Position numbers and translations under genes: made by a program. 64,000 nt of DNA from CAYPNP01 sp964412195. Lineage in GTDB: Bacteria; Acidobacteriota; JAAYUB01. Below are positions 1 to 8,231 of this stretch, one piece after another (position 1 is the stretch's first letter; each line of letters opens with the position of its first letter). The DNA lies in assembly GCA_964412195.1 (NCBI GenBank), contig CAYPNP010000002.1, positions 376,515-440,514 of the forward strand, read 5' to 3'. The notes beneath the pieces are model-generated. The model made no database searches, was not told the DNA's origin, and saw nothing but the letters and a program-made list of their open reading frames with translations.

Positions 1-1415
1 AAGAGGACCGGCAGGTTGGGCAGCAGCCGGCGGATCTGCTGGAAGATGTCGATTCCGGACATGTCCTCCAGCACCATGTCGAGGATCACCAGCCGGATCT
101 CCTTCCCTTCCTGAACCATGGCTTCGAGAGCCTCCTCCCCCGACTTGGCGGGGATGACCCGGAGCCCGATCTCGCCGAGGATCCGCTTCATGATTTCCAG
201 GATGTCCGGTTCATCATCCACCACCAGCACCGAGGCCGGCTTCATCCTGGGGGGGCTTTTCCGGCGTTTCTCCACTCCCGCGGAAGCCCCGACCGCCGGC
301 ATGGTGTAGGCGGGCAGGAACATTTTCACCGTGGTCCCCTTGCCCCGCTTGCTGGACAAGCGGATTTCACCCCCGTGGGCCTGGACGATGCCGAGCGCGA
401 CCGGCAGGCCCAGGCCGAGGCTCTCGCTGCTCTGCTTGGTGGTGAAGAACGGTTCGAAGGCCTGGGCCACTTCTTCGCCGTCCATGCCCCGGCCACTGTC
501 GGCGATGGCGATCTGGACCGCCTGGTACATTTCCACGGACTGGAAGGCGTCGGGCGTCGAGATCCGCCGCCGTTTCAGCGCCGCCTGGATGGTGATGCGG
601 CCCGGCCTCCCGCCGTAAGACTCGACCGCGTTCAGGAAAACGTTTTCAATCGCCTCCATCAACTGGAAGCGGTCCCCCATCAGATATATCCGCCGATTCA
701 TCGGACTGACCTCGAACGCCACCGAGTGCTTCTGCGCCACCGGAGTCATCTTCTCGACCACCTCCTGCAGCAGAGCGTTCACCTCCACCGGCGCGGTGAA
801 GGACCGGTCCCGGCCCGAAAAAGAGGAGAGCCTCCGGTTCACGTCGGCTCCCCGCTCCGCCAGTCTCTCGATACCAACGGCGTAGGCCGCGATGGGCGAC
901 TTGCTGTCGTCCAGCCACTGCCGGATCAGCCCGGCGTACCCCTTGATCCCCGCCAGGATGTTGTTGAAATTGTGGGTGATCCCGGCAGTGAGAGTGACGA
1001 GGGACTGGTATTTTTCCATTTCCAGGTTCTGGCGGTACAGTGCCAGGTTCCGGGAGCTGTCGTAGAAATGCAGGAGGTACTCGTATCGTTTCTTGGAGGG
1101 AAGCGGCATGAAGTCCAGGTCGAACCGGATGCTGCCCCCGCCGGCGCCCTTGCCGGCGCCGAAGAAGGCGGCGCTTCGCCGAGAGCGTCGCTGGATGAGC
1201 TGCAGCAACCGGGAGGCAATCCTCGTTTCCAGCCGGGCCAGCAGTTCGGCCGCGCTGCCGATCTCGCCGAACCAGGCGGTGAACTGGCGGTTGACGAAAA
1301 CGATCTCCCCCGCACCGTCCAGGCAGGCAACCGGATCCACCCAGAAATTCAATTGGCAGGTCTTCAAGCAGTCCGGGAAATGATCAGCCGACTTTGCCCC
1401 TGTCCGCTTGGCCAT
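1..1415 (-). CDS. Hybrid sensor histidine kinase with C-terminal receiver domain (3' end beyond window)
   Basis: Read on the minus strand from ATG at 1415-1413 behind an AAGGGGGTG ribosome binding site; the frame stays open to base 1, so the C-terminus is missing. About 471 residues are visible. The first ~125 residues look like a PAS-type sensor without a membrane segment, so it is probably cytoplasmic. The H-box AGITHNFNNIL puts the phosphorylated His at about 148. The N-box (ENVFLNAVES, ~257-266), DSGRGMDG (~307-313) and a GLGLPVALGIV G2-type box follow. A receiver domain starts near 395 (VLVVDDEPDILE) with its phospho-acceptor Asp near 446 (LVILDMVLEDMSG). The NF-NN H-box and the fused receiver are typical of NtrB-like hybrid kinases in Deltaproteobacteria and Acidobacteriota. 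The signal and partner are unknown. It is divergent from the gene at 1585. Confidence 0.9.
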   Translation of the reverse strand, partial: MAKRTGAKSADHFPDCLKTCQLNFWVDPVACLDGAGEIVFVNRQFTAWFGEIGSAAELLARLETRIASRLLQLIQRRSRRSAAFFGAGKGAGGGSIRFDLDFMPLPSKKRYEYLLHFYDSSRNLALYRQNLEMEKYQSLVTLTAGITHNFNNILAGIKGYAGLIRQWLDDSKSPIAAYAVGIERLAERGADVNRRLSSFSGRDRSFTAPVEVNALLQEVVEKMTPVAQKHSVAFEVSPMNRRIYLMGDRFQLMEAIENVFLNAVESYGGRPGRITIQAALKRRRISTPDAFQSVEMYQAVQIAIADSGRGMDGEEVAQAFEPFFTTKQSSESLGLGLPVALGIVQAHGGEIRLSSKRGKGTTVKMFLPAYTMPAVGASAGVEKRRKSPPRMKPASVLVVDDEPDILEIMKRILGEIGLRVIPAKSGEEALEAMVQEGKEIRLVILDMVLEDMSGIDIFQQIRRLLPNLPVL

Positions 1416-1454
1416 ACACCCCCTTGACAGCCCGTTCAGAATGACTCCGTTCGG

Positions 1455-1483
1455 ATTTTATCCACATCCGCCCCGCTTGCCAA
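1455..1483 (-). promoter_or_regulatory. Sigma70-like promoter for the histidine kinase
   Basis: On the minus strand, TTGGCA (1483-1478) and TAAAAT (1460-1455) are separated by 17 bp. A start site near 1448 would give a leader of about 33 nt with the ribosome binding site just before ATG 1415. Not experimentally supported. Confidence 0.5.
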
Positions 1484-1524
1484 GCAAAATCCTTTTCCCG
1501 CACGGCTGCAGCTCGAATTTCCGC

Positions 1525-1552
1525 TTTCATTTTTTTAAAAAATGTTTACAAT
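1525..1552 (+). promoter_or_regulatory. Possible promoter for the coiled-coil membrane protein
   Basis: TTTCAT (1525-1530) and TACAAT (1547-1552) are 16 bp apart inside an AT-rich patch, about 33 nt before ATG 1585. The -35 element is weak; the TACAAT -10 recurs at several other genes here. Confidence 0.35.
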
Positions 1553-1584
1553 TGTTGTGATTTTTCCAAGGAGGCATCAAATTT

Positions 1585-2538
1585 ATGAGCGACCAACCGA
1601 AAGGCCCGGGCGTTCCGCCCCCTCCGCCGGTGAACGACCCCATGTTCCGGACCCTCGACAAGACCGGTCCGCTGGAAAAAGCCGTCCGCAACGCCAAGAA
1701 GGAAGGCGGCGGCTCCTGGCTCATCCCGGGGATCCTGTTCGCCTGCGTCTTCCTGCTGCTCGCGTACTGCATCTTCCTGACCGTGATGAACAACAAGGCG
1801 GATGACAAGATCCTGCAGCTGACCAAGGACCTCGACTCCTCGGACAACCGGATCGACCAGCTGGAGGAGCAGATCTACAAGACCCAGAATGAGCTGGCCA
1901 AGCAGATCGATGCTACCAGCCGGGAGCTGTCCTCCGTCCAGCAGCAGCAGTCCCAGCAGGTGGCTCGGCTGAGCGACGAGATGGCGAGGAAAGCCGGCAA
2001 GGAGGAAGTCGCCTCCGTCAATCGGAAGACGGAGACGATCGGCTCGACGGTGGGCACCCTCAAGGACAACCTCCAGAACGTCGACCAGTCCGTCAAGCAG
2101 GTGGACACCAAGGTGGGCGACCTGGGCCAGAAGGTCGAAGAACAGGGCAAAACCATCGAGGAGCAGCGCAAGCTGATCGAACAGAACATCCACAACATCA
2201 ACGCCACCCGCGAGATGCTGGACCAGACCACAAACAGCCTGATGAACCTGAAGACATCCCTCGACCGGGACTACTTCGTGTTCCAGTTGACGAAGAAGGC
2301 CGGGATCATCCGGGTGAAGGACGTGGGGCTGCGGTTGAAGAAGACCAAGCAGAAGGACCAGAACTTCGACATCGAGATCTTCTACGACGACCAGAAGATG
2401 GCGAAGAAGAAGGTCGCAGCCAACGAGCCCGTGTACTTCTTCAAGATGGGATACAAGAAACCCTATGAGATGGTCTGCACCAAGGTGCAGGACGACCAGA
2501 TCCAGGGCTACATCTCCGTCCCGAAAGTCACCGACTGA
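1585..2538 (+). CDS. Single-pass membrane protein with long periplasmic coiled coil, function unknown
   Basis: 317 residues, ATG preceded by AAGGAGG at about 1568-1573. The N-terminal ~44 residues are proline-rich and cytoplasmic. One hydrophobic segment lies at about 45-67 (SWLIPGILFACVFLLLAYC). From ~75 to ~230 the protein is a charged, heptad-like helix rich in Q, E, K and D, consistent with a long coiled coil. The last ~90 residues (from FVFQLTKKAGIIRVKDVGL) look globular and beta-rich. There is no catalytic motif I recognise. The topology suggests a scaffold or tethering protein facing the periplasm. It has its own promoter and lies 57 bp before lspA in the same direction. No family assignment is made. 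Confidence 0.85.
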   Translation: MSDQPKGPGVPPPPPVNDPMFRTLDKTGPLEKAVRNAKKEGGGSWLIPGILFACVFLLLAYCIFLTVMNNKADDKILQLTKDLDSSDNRIDQLEEQIYKTQNELAKQIDATSRELSSVQQQQSQQVARLSDEMARKAGKEEVASVNRKTETIGSTVGTLKDNLQNVDQSVKQVDTKVGDLGQKVEEQGKTIEEQRKLIEQNIHNINATREMLDQTTNSLMNLKTSLDRDYFVFQLTKKAGIIRVKDVGLRLKKTKQKDQNFDIEIFYDDQKMAKKKVAANEPVYFFKMGYKKPYEMVCTKVQDDQIQGYISVPKVTD

Positions 2539-2595
2539 CCATAAACGCCCGCAGGCCGCCGTCCCCGCCGGCGGCGGCCCCGCGGACACCTCGCC

Positions 2596-3081
2596 ATGAA
2601 GAAACCTCACTGGCTGGCTCTTGCCGGAACCTGCTTTCTCCTGGATGTGGCAACGAAGTTGTGGGTGGCCCAGCGTCTTCCGATCCGTGAGGAGATCGTT
2701 GTCATCACGGGCTTTTTCAGCATCACCCCCATCACCAACAACGGGATCGCGTTCAGCCTGCTCGCCGGCCCCGACTCCATCTGGAGGACGGCGTTGCTGA
2801 CCGCAGCGGCGGCGATCTCCCTGGCCTACATCGCCTGGCTGGTCTGGCGTGAACCCCGCCTCGGCGGCCTGCTGGGCTCCGGTCTGGCGATGGTGAGCGG
2901 AGGGATCCTCGGCAATTCCGTCAACCGCCTCCTGACCGGCTCCGTCGTGGATTTCCTGGACTTCCACTTCCGCCACCTGGCCTGGCCCACCTTCAACCTG
3001 GCGGACACCTTCATCTCCGTGGGCGCCGGCTTGATCGTGCTGCATCTGCTCCGCCCGCCAAAGGAAAAGCCGTGCCCCTGA
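2596..3081 (+). CDS. lspA: Lipoprotein signal peptidase (signal peptidase II)
   Basis: 161 residues, the usual length for LspA. It cleaves the signal peptide of diacylglyceryl-modified prolipoproteins in the inner membrane. Four hydrophobic segments are visible. The two catalytic aspartates fit D119 (in NRLLTGSVVDFLDF) and D137 (in FNLADTFISVG), the two most conserved LspA motifs. An early conserved Asp (FLLDVATKLWV) and the NNGIAFSLL motif are also present. No clear Shine-Dalgarno precedes ATG 2596. Its last 10 bases overlap lolA, so the two lipoprotein-handling genes are probably translationally coupled. Confidence 0.93.
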   Translation: MKKPHWLALAGTCFLLDVATKLWVAQRLPIREEIVVITGFFSITPITNNGIAFSLLAGPDSIWRTALLTAAAAISLAYIAWLVWREPRLGGLLGSGLAMVSGGILGNSVNRLLTGSVVDFLDFHFRHLAWPTFNLADTFISVGAGLIVLHLLRPPKEKPCP

Positions 3082-3692
3082 TCGCTGCCACCCTCCTCCT
3101 GTGCCTGGCGGGGACCGCCCCTGAACCGGACGCCCTCCGCCGGTTCCTGGACGATTTCCAGCGCGTCCAGACCCTCGAAGCCCGCTTCGAGCAGCAGGTC
3201 GAAACGGCGGCCGGGCTCGAGTCTGCGTCCGGCGTGGTCTGGATGCGGCGCCCCGACCGCTTGAAGTGGGAATACCAGCAGCCCGAACGGAAGCTCTTCT
3301 TCCTCAAGAAGAACCGGTACCAATTCTACCTCCCCGGCGAAAATCAGCTGGTCGTGCAGGACCTGGAACCGGCCGAGCTCGACGAGACGCCCCTGGTGTT
3401 CATCCTGGGCGGCCGGAAGGGACTGAAGGAGTCCTACTCCAGCCAGCTCGTCGAATCGCGGGACGGCCGGTGGCGCTATCTGCTGACCGCCCGGAAAACG
3501 GGGGCGCCATTTCCCCGGGTCATCCTGACCCTTGCCGGGGAACCGCTGTTCATCGAGGAAATGGTCCTGCACGAGGACAGCGGGTCGGTTTACACCTACC
3601 GGTTCCGGGACGTCCGGTTCAATCCCAGGCTGCCGGGAGACCTGTTCGACTTCCGTCCCCCGCCCGGCGTGGAAATCGTCCGGATGGAATAG
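3072..3692 (+). CDS. lolA: Outer membrane lipoprotein carrier protein LolA family
   Basis: 206 residues starting at GTG 3072 inside the end of lspA, with AAGGA at 3061-3065 as ribosome binding site. It starts with a short hydrophobic signal sequence (MPLIAATLLLCLAGTA). The LolA pattern follows: an N-terminal helix (LRRFLDDFQRVQTLEARFEQQ), then SGVVWMRRPDRLKWEYQQPERKL-type beta strands of the half-barrel that binds the lipoprotein acyl chains. The protein should ferry lipoproteins across the periplasm to LolB. The lspA-lolA adjacency joins maturation and sorting of lipoproteins. LolA sequences diverge strongly, but the RPDRLKWEY segment is characteristic. Confidence 0.88.
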   Translation: MPLIAATLLLCLAGTAPEPDALRRFLDDFQRVQTLEARFEQQVETAAGLESASGVVWMRRPDRLKWEYQQPERKLFFLKKNRYQFYLPGENQLVVQDLEPAELDETPLVFILGGRKGLKESYSSQLVESRDGRWRYLLTARKTGAPFPRVILTLAGEPLFIEEMVLHEDSGSVYTYRFRDVRFNPRLPGDLFDFRPPPGVEIVRME

Positions 3693-3762
3693 GCGCCCCC
3701 ACGAAACTTCCGGACCCGTTCCGTCATCATTAGGTCCCGACAGGACACCAGAGCCGTTGACC

Positions 3763-4803
3763 ATGGAATATAAGGACTACTACAAAGTTCTCGGAGTGCC
3801 CAAAGACGCCGACCAGGCCGCGATCAAGAAAGCCTACCGCCGTCTGGCCCGCAAGCATCATCCCGACTTCAACAAGGGAAACCCGGAGTCCGAGCGGAAG
3901 TTCAAGGAAATCAACGAGGCATATCAAGTTCTGGGCGATCCCGACAAACGCAAGCGGTACGACCAGCTGGGGGCCAACTGGGACAGCTTCGGCCAGACCG
4001 GGGGCGCCCCGCCCGATTTCTCCGGTTTCCAGGGCTATCCCGGCGGCGGTTTCCAGGATTTTTCCGCCGGCAAGTTTTCGGGCTTCAGCGATTTCTTCAA
4101 GACGTTCTTCGGCGGCTTTGACCTCTTCACCGACACGGAGGAGCCCCGCGCATCCCGGCGTGCCTCCTCGCGAAGGGCTGCGGAGAAAACCGCCGACGCG
4201 AGTGCGGAGATCCACATCACCCTGCGTGAGGCCGTGCAGGGCGGCCGGGCCCGTCTGACCCTCCAGCGGGAGACCCCCTGCCGCCAATGCGGCGGTCAGG
4301 GCCTGTCCGGCAGCGGGATCTGCCCGGCCTGCATGGGGCGCGGCAGCGTCTTCCAGCCCGAGGACATCGAGGTGAACATCCCGGCCGGGGTGCAGCAGGG
4401 CTCGCGGATCCGCCTCCAGGGCAAGGGCGGGGCGTCGGCCCGGTCGGGCCAGCCCGGCGACCTTTACCTCTCGGTCAACATCCAGGAGGACAAGTCCTTC
4501 CACCTGCGCGGCCGCAACATCCACATGGAAGTGCCGCTGACCTCGAGCGAGGCGGCGTTGGGCGCCGAGGTGGATGTCCCGACCGTGACCGGCAAGGTCC
4601 GGATGCGGATCCCTCCGGAAACCCAGAACGGGACCACGTTCCGCCTCAAGGGCAAGGGCCTGCCCGCGCTGGGCCGCCACGCCGCCGGCGACCAGATCGT
4701 GACAGTCCGCATCGTCATCCCGTCCAACCTGTCGGCGCGGGAGAAGGAGCTGTACCACGAGCTGGCGCGGATCCGCCGCTGGGATCCCCGCTCGGGCAGC
4801 TGA
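3763..4803 (+). CDS. DnaJ-like co-chaperone with a half zinc finger
   Basis: 346 residues from ATG 3763; a longer in-frame reading from 3532 overlaps lolA and is rejected because the J domain begins at once (MEYKDYYKVLGVPKDAD). The HPD motif that stimulates DnaK ATPase is at 33-35. A Gly/Phe-rich linker covers about 75-130. Only two CxxCxGxG-type modules are present (C173/C176 and C187/C190, CRQCGGQG and CPACMGRG), enough for one zinc site, whereas DnaJ has four modules and CbpA none. The substrate-binding C-terminal domain follows (VNIPAGVQQGSRIRLQGKG). No dnaK or grpE is nearby. It may be a specialised J-protein rather than the housekeeping DnaJ. Confidence 0.9.
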   Translation: MEYKDYYKVLGVPKDADQAAIKKAYRRLARKHHPDFNKGNPESERKFKEINEAYQVLGDPDKRKRYDQLGANWDSFGQTGGAPPDFSGFQGYPGGGFQDFSAGKFSGFSDFFKTFFGGFDLFTDTEEPRASRRASSRRAAEKTADASAEIHITLREAVQGGRARLTLQRETPCRQCGGQGLSGSGICPACMGRGSVFQPEDIEVNIPAGVQQGSRIRLQGKGGASARSGQPGDLYLSVNIQEDKSFHLRGRNIHMEVPLTSSEAALGAEVDVPTVTGKVRMRIPPETQNGTTFRLKGKGLPALGRHAAGDQIVTVRIVIPSNLSAREKELYHELARIRRWDPRSGS

Positions 4804-4913
4804 GGCCGGCCCCGCCGCGGATCGTCCAAGACACCCGGCCCGACATCTGATAGCATGGAAGCACCCGCCGCCGGAGCCGGATCCGGAAGGGGGGCAAGGA
4901 GCAACGCGACGCC

Positions 4914-5750
4914 ATGAACAACATGAAAACGGTATTGCTGATGGGTCTGCTGACCGGCATCTTCCTCGCCATCGGCAGCATCTGGGGCCGCGGGGGCCTG
5001 ACGCTGGCCCTGGCGGCCGCGGCCGTGATGAACTTCGTTTCCTATTTTTTCTCCGACAAGATCGTACTGGCCATGTACCGCGCCCGGCGGCTGGAGCCCG
5101 GCCAAGCCCCGGCGCTGGACCGGATCGTCCACACTCTCGCCAGCCAGGCGGGCTTCCCCGTCCCACCGGTATACCTCATCCCAAGCGACGCCCTCAACGC
5201 CTTCGCCACCGGCCGCAGCCCCAGCCACGCCGCCGTGGCGGTGACCGAAGGGCTGCTGCGACGATTGGACGAGCCGATGCTCACGGGGGTGCTCGCCCAC
5301 GAGTTCTCCCACATCAAGAACCGCGACATCCTGATCGGCTCCGTGGCGGCCACCCTGGCCGGCGCCATCATGTGGGCGGCCAGCCTGGTCCGGTGGGGCG
5401 CGATCTTCGGCGGCGGCGGGCGCGACGACCGCGACGGGGGCAGCCCGCTGGTCATGCTGGCCATGGTGATCCTCGCCCCCATCGCCGCCATGCTGGTCCA
5501 GATGGCCATCTCCCGCTCCCGGGAGTACGAGGCTGATGCCGGCGGCGCCCGGCTGGCCGGCACGCCGGACGGCCTGGCCCGCGCCCTGCAGGTCATCGAG
5601 GATTCCAGCCGGCGCGCCCCCATGCCCGCCTCGCCCGCCACGGCCCACATGTTCATCATGAAGCCGTTCAGCGGCCGCGGGCTCATGAACCTCTTCAGCA
5701 CCCACCCGCCGGTGGAAAAGCGGATCGCCCGCCTGATGGGGCGGGAGTAG
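4914..5750 (+). CDS. htpX: Membrane zinc metalloprotease HtpX (M48)
   Basis: 278 residues, a normal length for HtpX. Two N-terminal membrane segments (about 5-22 and 28-45) precede the catalytic domain. The zinc motif HEFSH is at 129-133 (VLAHEFSHIKNRD), with a second pair of hydrophobic segments after it and the third zinc ligand expected in SREYEADAGGA. The C-terminal FSTHPPVEKRIARLM signature is diagnostic of HtpX. The active site faces the cytoplasm and degrades misfolded membrane proteins. ATG 4914 is chosen for the upstream AAGGAG; ATG 4923 is an alternative. The J-protein gene just upstream makes a small protein-quality-control neighbourhood. Confidence 0.95.
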   Translation: MNNMKTVLLMGLLTGIFLAIGSIWGRGGLTLALAAAAVMNFVSYFFSDKIVLAMYRARRLEPGQAPALDRIVHTLASQAGFPVPPVYLIPSDALNAFATGRSPSHAAVAVTEGLLRRLDEPMLTGVLAHEFSHIKNRDILIGSVAATLAGAIMWAASLVRWGAIFGGGGRDDRDGGSPLVMLAMVILAPIAAMLVQMAISRSREYEADAGGARLAGTPDGLARALQVIEDSSRRAPMPASPATAHMFIMKPFSGRGLMNLFSTHPPVEKRIARLMGRE

Positions 5751-5759
5751 ACCGCGGCG

Positions 5760-6698
5760 ATGGCCTACCGGTATCTCTTTGGACCCGTGCCCTCCCGCCG
5801 CCTGGGGATTTCCCTGGGCGTCGACCTCGTACCGCCCAAGATCTGCTCGATGGACTGCGTGTACTGCGAGTGCGGCCGCACAACGGAGCTGACCCTGGAG
5901 CGGGGGGAATACGTGCCCACGACCGAGGTGGCCCGGGAGCTGGACCATTTCCTGGCCGGCCACCCGGCGCCGGACTTCGTCACCTTCTCCGGCGCCGGCG
6001 AGCCCACCCTGCACAGCGGCATCGGGAGGATCCTCTCGCATCTGAAGGCCGCCCACCGGGCGCCCGTGGCCCTGATCACCAACGCCACGCTGCTCGACCG
6101 GCCGGAGTTGCGCCGGGAGCTGCGGGACCTCGACGTGATCCTGCCGTCCCTGGACTCGGCCACAGCTGCCGGGCTCCGGCAGATCAACCGCCCCCATCCG
6201 GACATCCGGCCGGAGCGGATCGTGGACGGCCTGGCCGCCTTCCGGGAGGAGTTCCCGGGCGAAATCTGGCTGGAGATCTTCCTGCTGCACCCGTTCAACA
6301 CCACGGACGCCGAGCTGGGGCAGCTGCAGGCCGCCGTCGACCGCATCCGGCCCGACCGGGTGCAGCTCAACTCCCTCGACCGCCCCGGGACGGAAGCCTG
6401 GGTGGAAAAGGTGTCGCAGGCCGATCTGGAATCCATCGCCGCCCGGCTCGCTCACCCACGGGTGGAAATCATTTCAAAGTACCGCCGGCGCCTGGACATC
6501 CGGGCCTACCGGCAGGACATCGAAGCGGCCATCGTCGAGACCATCTCCCGGCGGCCCTGCACCGTCCACGACCTCTGCGACGTCCTGGGCCTCCGGCCCC
6601 TGGAGGTCCGCAAGTACCTGGACGTCCTGGAGTCCGACCGGCGCCTGAAGGCGGAAATCCAGGACCGCGGCATCTTCTACCGGCTCCTCGTACCCTAA
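5760..6698 (+). CDS. Radical SAM protein (COG0731-like) with C-terminal winged-helix-like region
   Basis: 312 residues, 9 bp after htpX. The radical SAM cluster motif CX3CX2C is at C29-C33-C36 (KICSMDCVYCECG). The N-terminus FGPVPSRRLGISLGVDLVPPK is typical of a widespread family annotated as radical SAM protein related to wyosine-base formation enzymes. The glycine-rich SAM contact FSGAGEPTLH and the strand VALITNATLL follow. The last ~70 residues (AIVETISRRPCTVHDLCDVLGLRPLEVRKYLDVLE) look like a winged helix, so nucleic acid or effector binding is possible. The reaction and substrate are not known for this bacterial group. A strong terminator follows. Confidence 0.85.
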   Translation: MAYRYLFGPVPSRRLGISLGVDLVPPKICSMDCVYCECGRTTELTLERGEYVPTTEVARELDHFLAGHPAPDFVTFSGAGEPTLHSGIGRILSHLKAAHRAPVALITNATLLDRPELRRELRDLDVILPSLDSATAAGLRQINRPHPDIRPERIVDGLAAFREEFPGEIWLEIFLLHPFNTTDAELGQLQAAVDRIRPDRVQLNSLDRPGTEAWVEKVSQADLESIAARLAHPRVEIISKYRRRLDIRAYRQDIEAAIVETISRRPCTVHDLCDVLGLRPLEVRKYLDVLESDRRLKAEIQDRGIFYRLLVP

Positions 6699-6735
6699 AG
6701 CAGCCGATCCTGTGGCCGCGCCGGGGCCGGAAAAT

Positions 6736-6763
6736 AAAAAGGACCCTTGCGGGTCCTTTCACG
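6736..6763 (+). terminator. Rho-independent terminator after the radical SAM gene
   Basis: A perfect 9-bp stem, AAAGGACCC (6738-6746) and GGGTCCTTT (6751-6759), closes a TTGC loop. The A-run before and T-run within the stem make it potentially bidirectional. Confidence 0.85.
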
Positions 6764-7181
6764 TTTGGGGAGGTTGGTGTTTTTCGGAAATCGCTATTGC
6801 AATGCTGATGCCAACCGAGGGATTTCCCAATTATCATTTTTATTTTCAGTTAATTGCGCGCGGATTAGCCGGTTGATCTGCTCTGAAGGGATTCCCAAAA
6901 CGCAACGAAGTGTTTCAGCCCGCCGGAATCCCGCCCGCCGGAATCCATCATCCCAAGCGAGATTAATTTGCAACTGATTGATATATTATGCTTTTAATAA
7001 TATGATCAGCAGCGCAACAATTTGATGCAGGAGCGAATTGGAATATTTTCAATTCTGTTATGATTTTGATTCATGAAAAATCTCACCCTGCCGGAGGCCG
7101 TTGACGTCTGGCAGTTTCCCCCTTGGCCCTCCTGCAACGTTATGTGGCACCCATCAACCCTCCTGGAAGCGGTCCCGGCCG
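6764..7181. other. AT-rich geneless stretch
   Basis: No credible coding frame lies between the terminator and the meaB promoter, and the base composition is clearly AT-richer than the flanks. It holds two direct copies of CCCGCCGGAATCC (6919-6931 and 6934-6946) and a promoter-like TTGATA-17-TATGAT (6978-7006). Short open frames here show no recognisable protein. Confidence 0.6.
6978..7006 (+). promoter_or_regulatory. Promoter-like sequence without an obvious gene
   Basis: TTGATA (6978-6983) and TATGAT (7001-7006) have exact 17-bp spacing. The nearest convincing start codon is 270 bp downstream, where a better-placed promoter exists, so this could drive a long meaB leader or a small RNA, or be fortuitous in AT-rich DNA. 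Confidence 0.3.
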
Positions 7182-7210
7182 TTGCGTCCCGGCCATCCCT
7201 GTGGTATAAA
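7182..7210 (+). promoter_or_regulatory. Promoter of the meaB-mce operon
   Basis: TTGCGT (7182-7187) and TATAAA (7205-7210) are 17 bp apart, with an extended -10 TG at 7202-7203. The predicted leader before ATG 7278 is about 60 nt. Confidence 0.55.
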
Positions 7211-7277
7211 GGCCATTACTTCGCCCCCCGTCCGCCCGGATTTTGTCCGAACCGGCCGGCCGCCCAGGAGTTATGTG

Positions 7278-8231
7278 ATGGAGGAGACGCTCGAGAAGAT
7301 CCGCCAGGGAGACCGGCGCGCACTCGCGCGGGCCATCAGCCGCATCGAGAACGGCGACCCGGCGGCCGTGGATCTCCTCAAGCAGGCCTTCCGGCACACC
7401 GGCCACGCCCTGGTGATCGGCGTGACCGGCGCCCCGGGGGCCGGCAAGAGTTCCCTGGTCGACCAGCTGACGGCCCAGATCCGCCAGTCCGGCCGCACCG
7501 TGGCGGTGGTCGCCGTCGACCCGTCCAGCCCTTTCAGCGGAGGCGCGATCCTGGGGGACCGCGTCCGGATGCAGCGGCACGCATCCGATCCCGGGACCTT
7601 CATCCGGAGCATGGCCACCCGCGGCAACCTCGGCGGCTTGTCCGGCACCACGGCCGACGTGGTGCTCCTGCTGGACGCCGCCGGCTTCGACTGCATCCTG
7701 GTGGAAACTGTCGGCGTCGGCCAGGACGAGGTGGACATCGTCAAGACGGCCCACGTCTGCCTGGTCGTCCTCGTGCCGGGCATGGGCGACGACATCCAGG
7801 CCATCAAGGCCGGCATCATGGAGATCGGCGACATCTTCGTCATCAACAAGGCCGACCGCGAGGGCACCCAGAAAACCGAGCAGGAGATCCGGGCCATCCT
7901 GGCCATGAACCACCGCGAGGACGGCTGGGACCCGCCGGTGGTCCGGACCGTCGCCATCCGCGGGGAGGGGACCGAGGATCTCCTCGGCGCGATCCGGCGC
8001 ACGGAGCAATTCCTGGAAACCCGCCACCGGCAGGGGCGGTTCGCCCTGCGCTCCACCCAGGAGAAGCTGTTGCAGCTGTCGCGGGATCGCCTGTTCCAGG
8101 ACTTCCTGGAGGCTTCCGGCTTCGCCGAAAACCTCAAGGAACTGGCGGAAAAAGTGTTGGACAAATCCGTCGATCCCTATTCTATAATAGAAAACTTCAT
8201 CACCCGGTACAAAGGCAAAGGAGAGGTCTGA
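7278..8231 (+). CDS. meaB: Methylmalonyl-CoA mutase-associated GTPase MeaB (ArgK family)
   Basis: 317 residues from ATG 7278, preceded by AGGAG at 7266-7270; the in-frame GTG at 7275 is an alternative. A longer reading from 7101 lacks family similarity and is rejected. The N-terminal helix is followed by Walker A GAPGAGKS (51-58), then AVDPSSPFSGGAILGDRVRM, the MeaB/ArgK switch signature, the G3-like ETVGVGQDE and the guanine-binding NKAD. MeaB gates and protects adenosylcobalamin loading of methylmalonyl-CoA mutase. The mutase itself is not in the window. It overlaps mce by one base (TGATG), so the two are coupled. Confidence 0.95.
   Translation: MEETLEKIRQGDRRALARAISRIENGDPAAVDLLKQAFRHTGHALVIGVTGAPGAGKSSLVDQLTAQIRQSGRTVAVVAVDPSSPFSGGAILGDRVRMQRHASDPGTFIRSMATRGNLGGLSGTTADVVLLLDAAGFDCILVETVGVGQDEVDIVKTAHVCLVVLVPGMGDDIQAIKAGIMEIGDIFVINKADREGTQKTEQEIRAILAMNHREDGWDPPVVRTVAIRGEGTEDLLGAIRRTEQFLETRHRQGRFALRSTQEKLLQLSRDRLFQDFLEASGFAENLKELAEKVLDKSVDPYSIIENFITRYKGKGEV

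Noticed and set aside
8157..8188. Internal promoter before mce
   Set aside because: TATAAT at 8183 has no -35 at a usable distance and encodes conserved MeaB residues.
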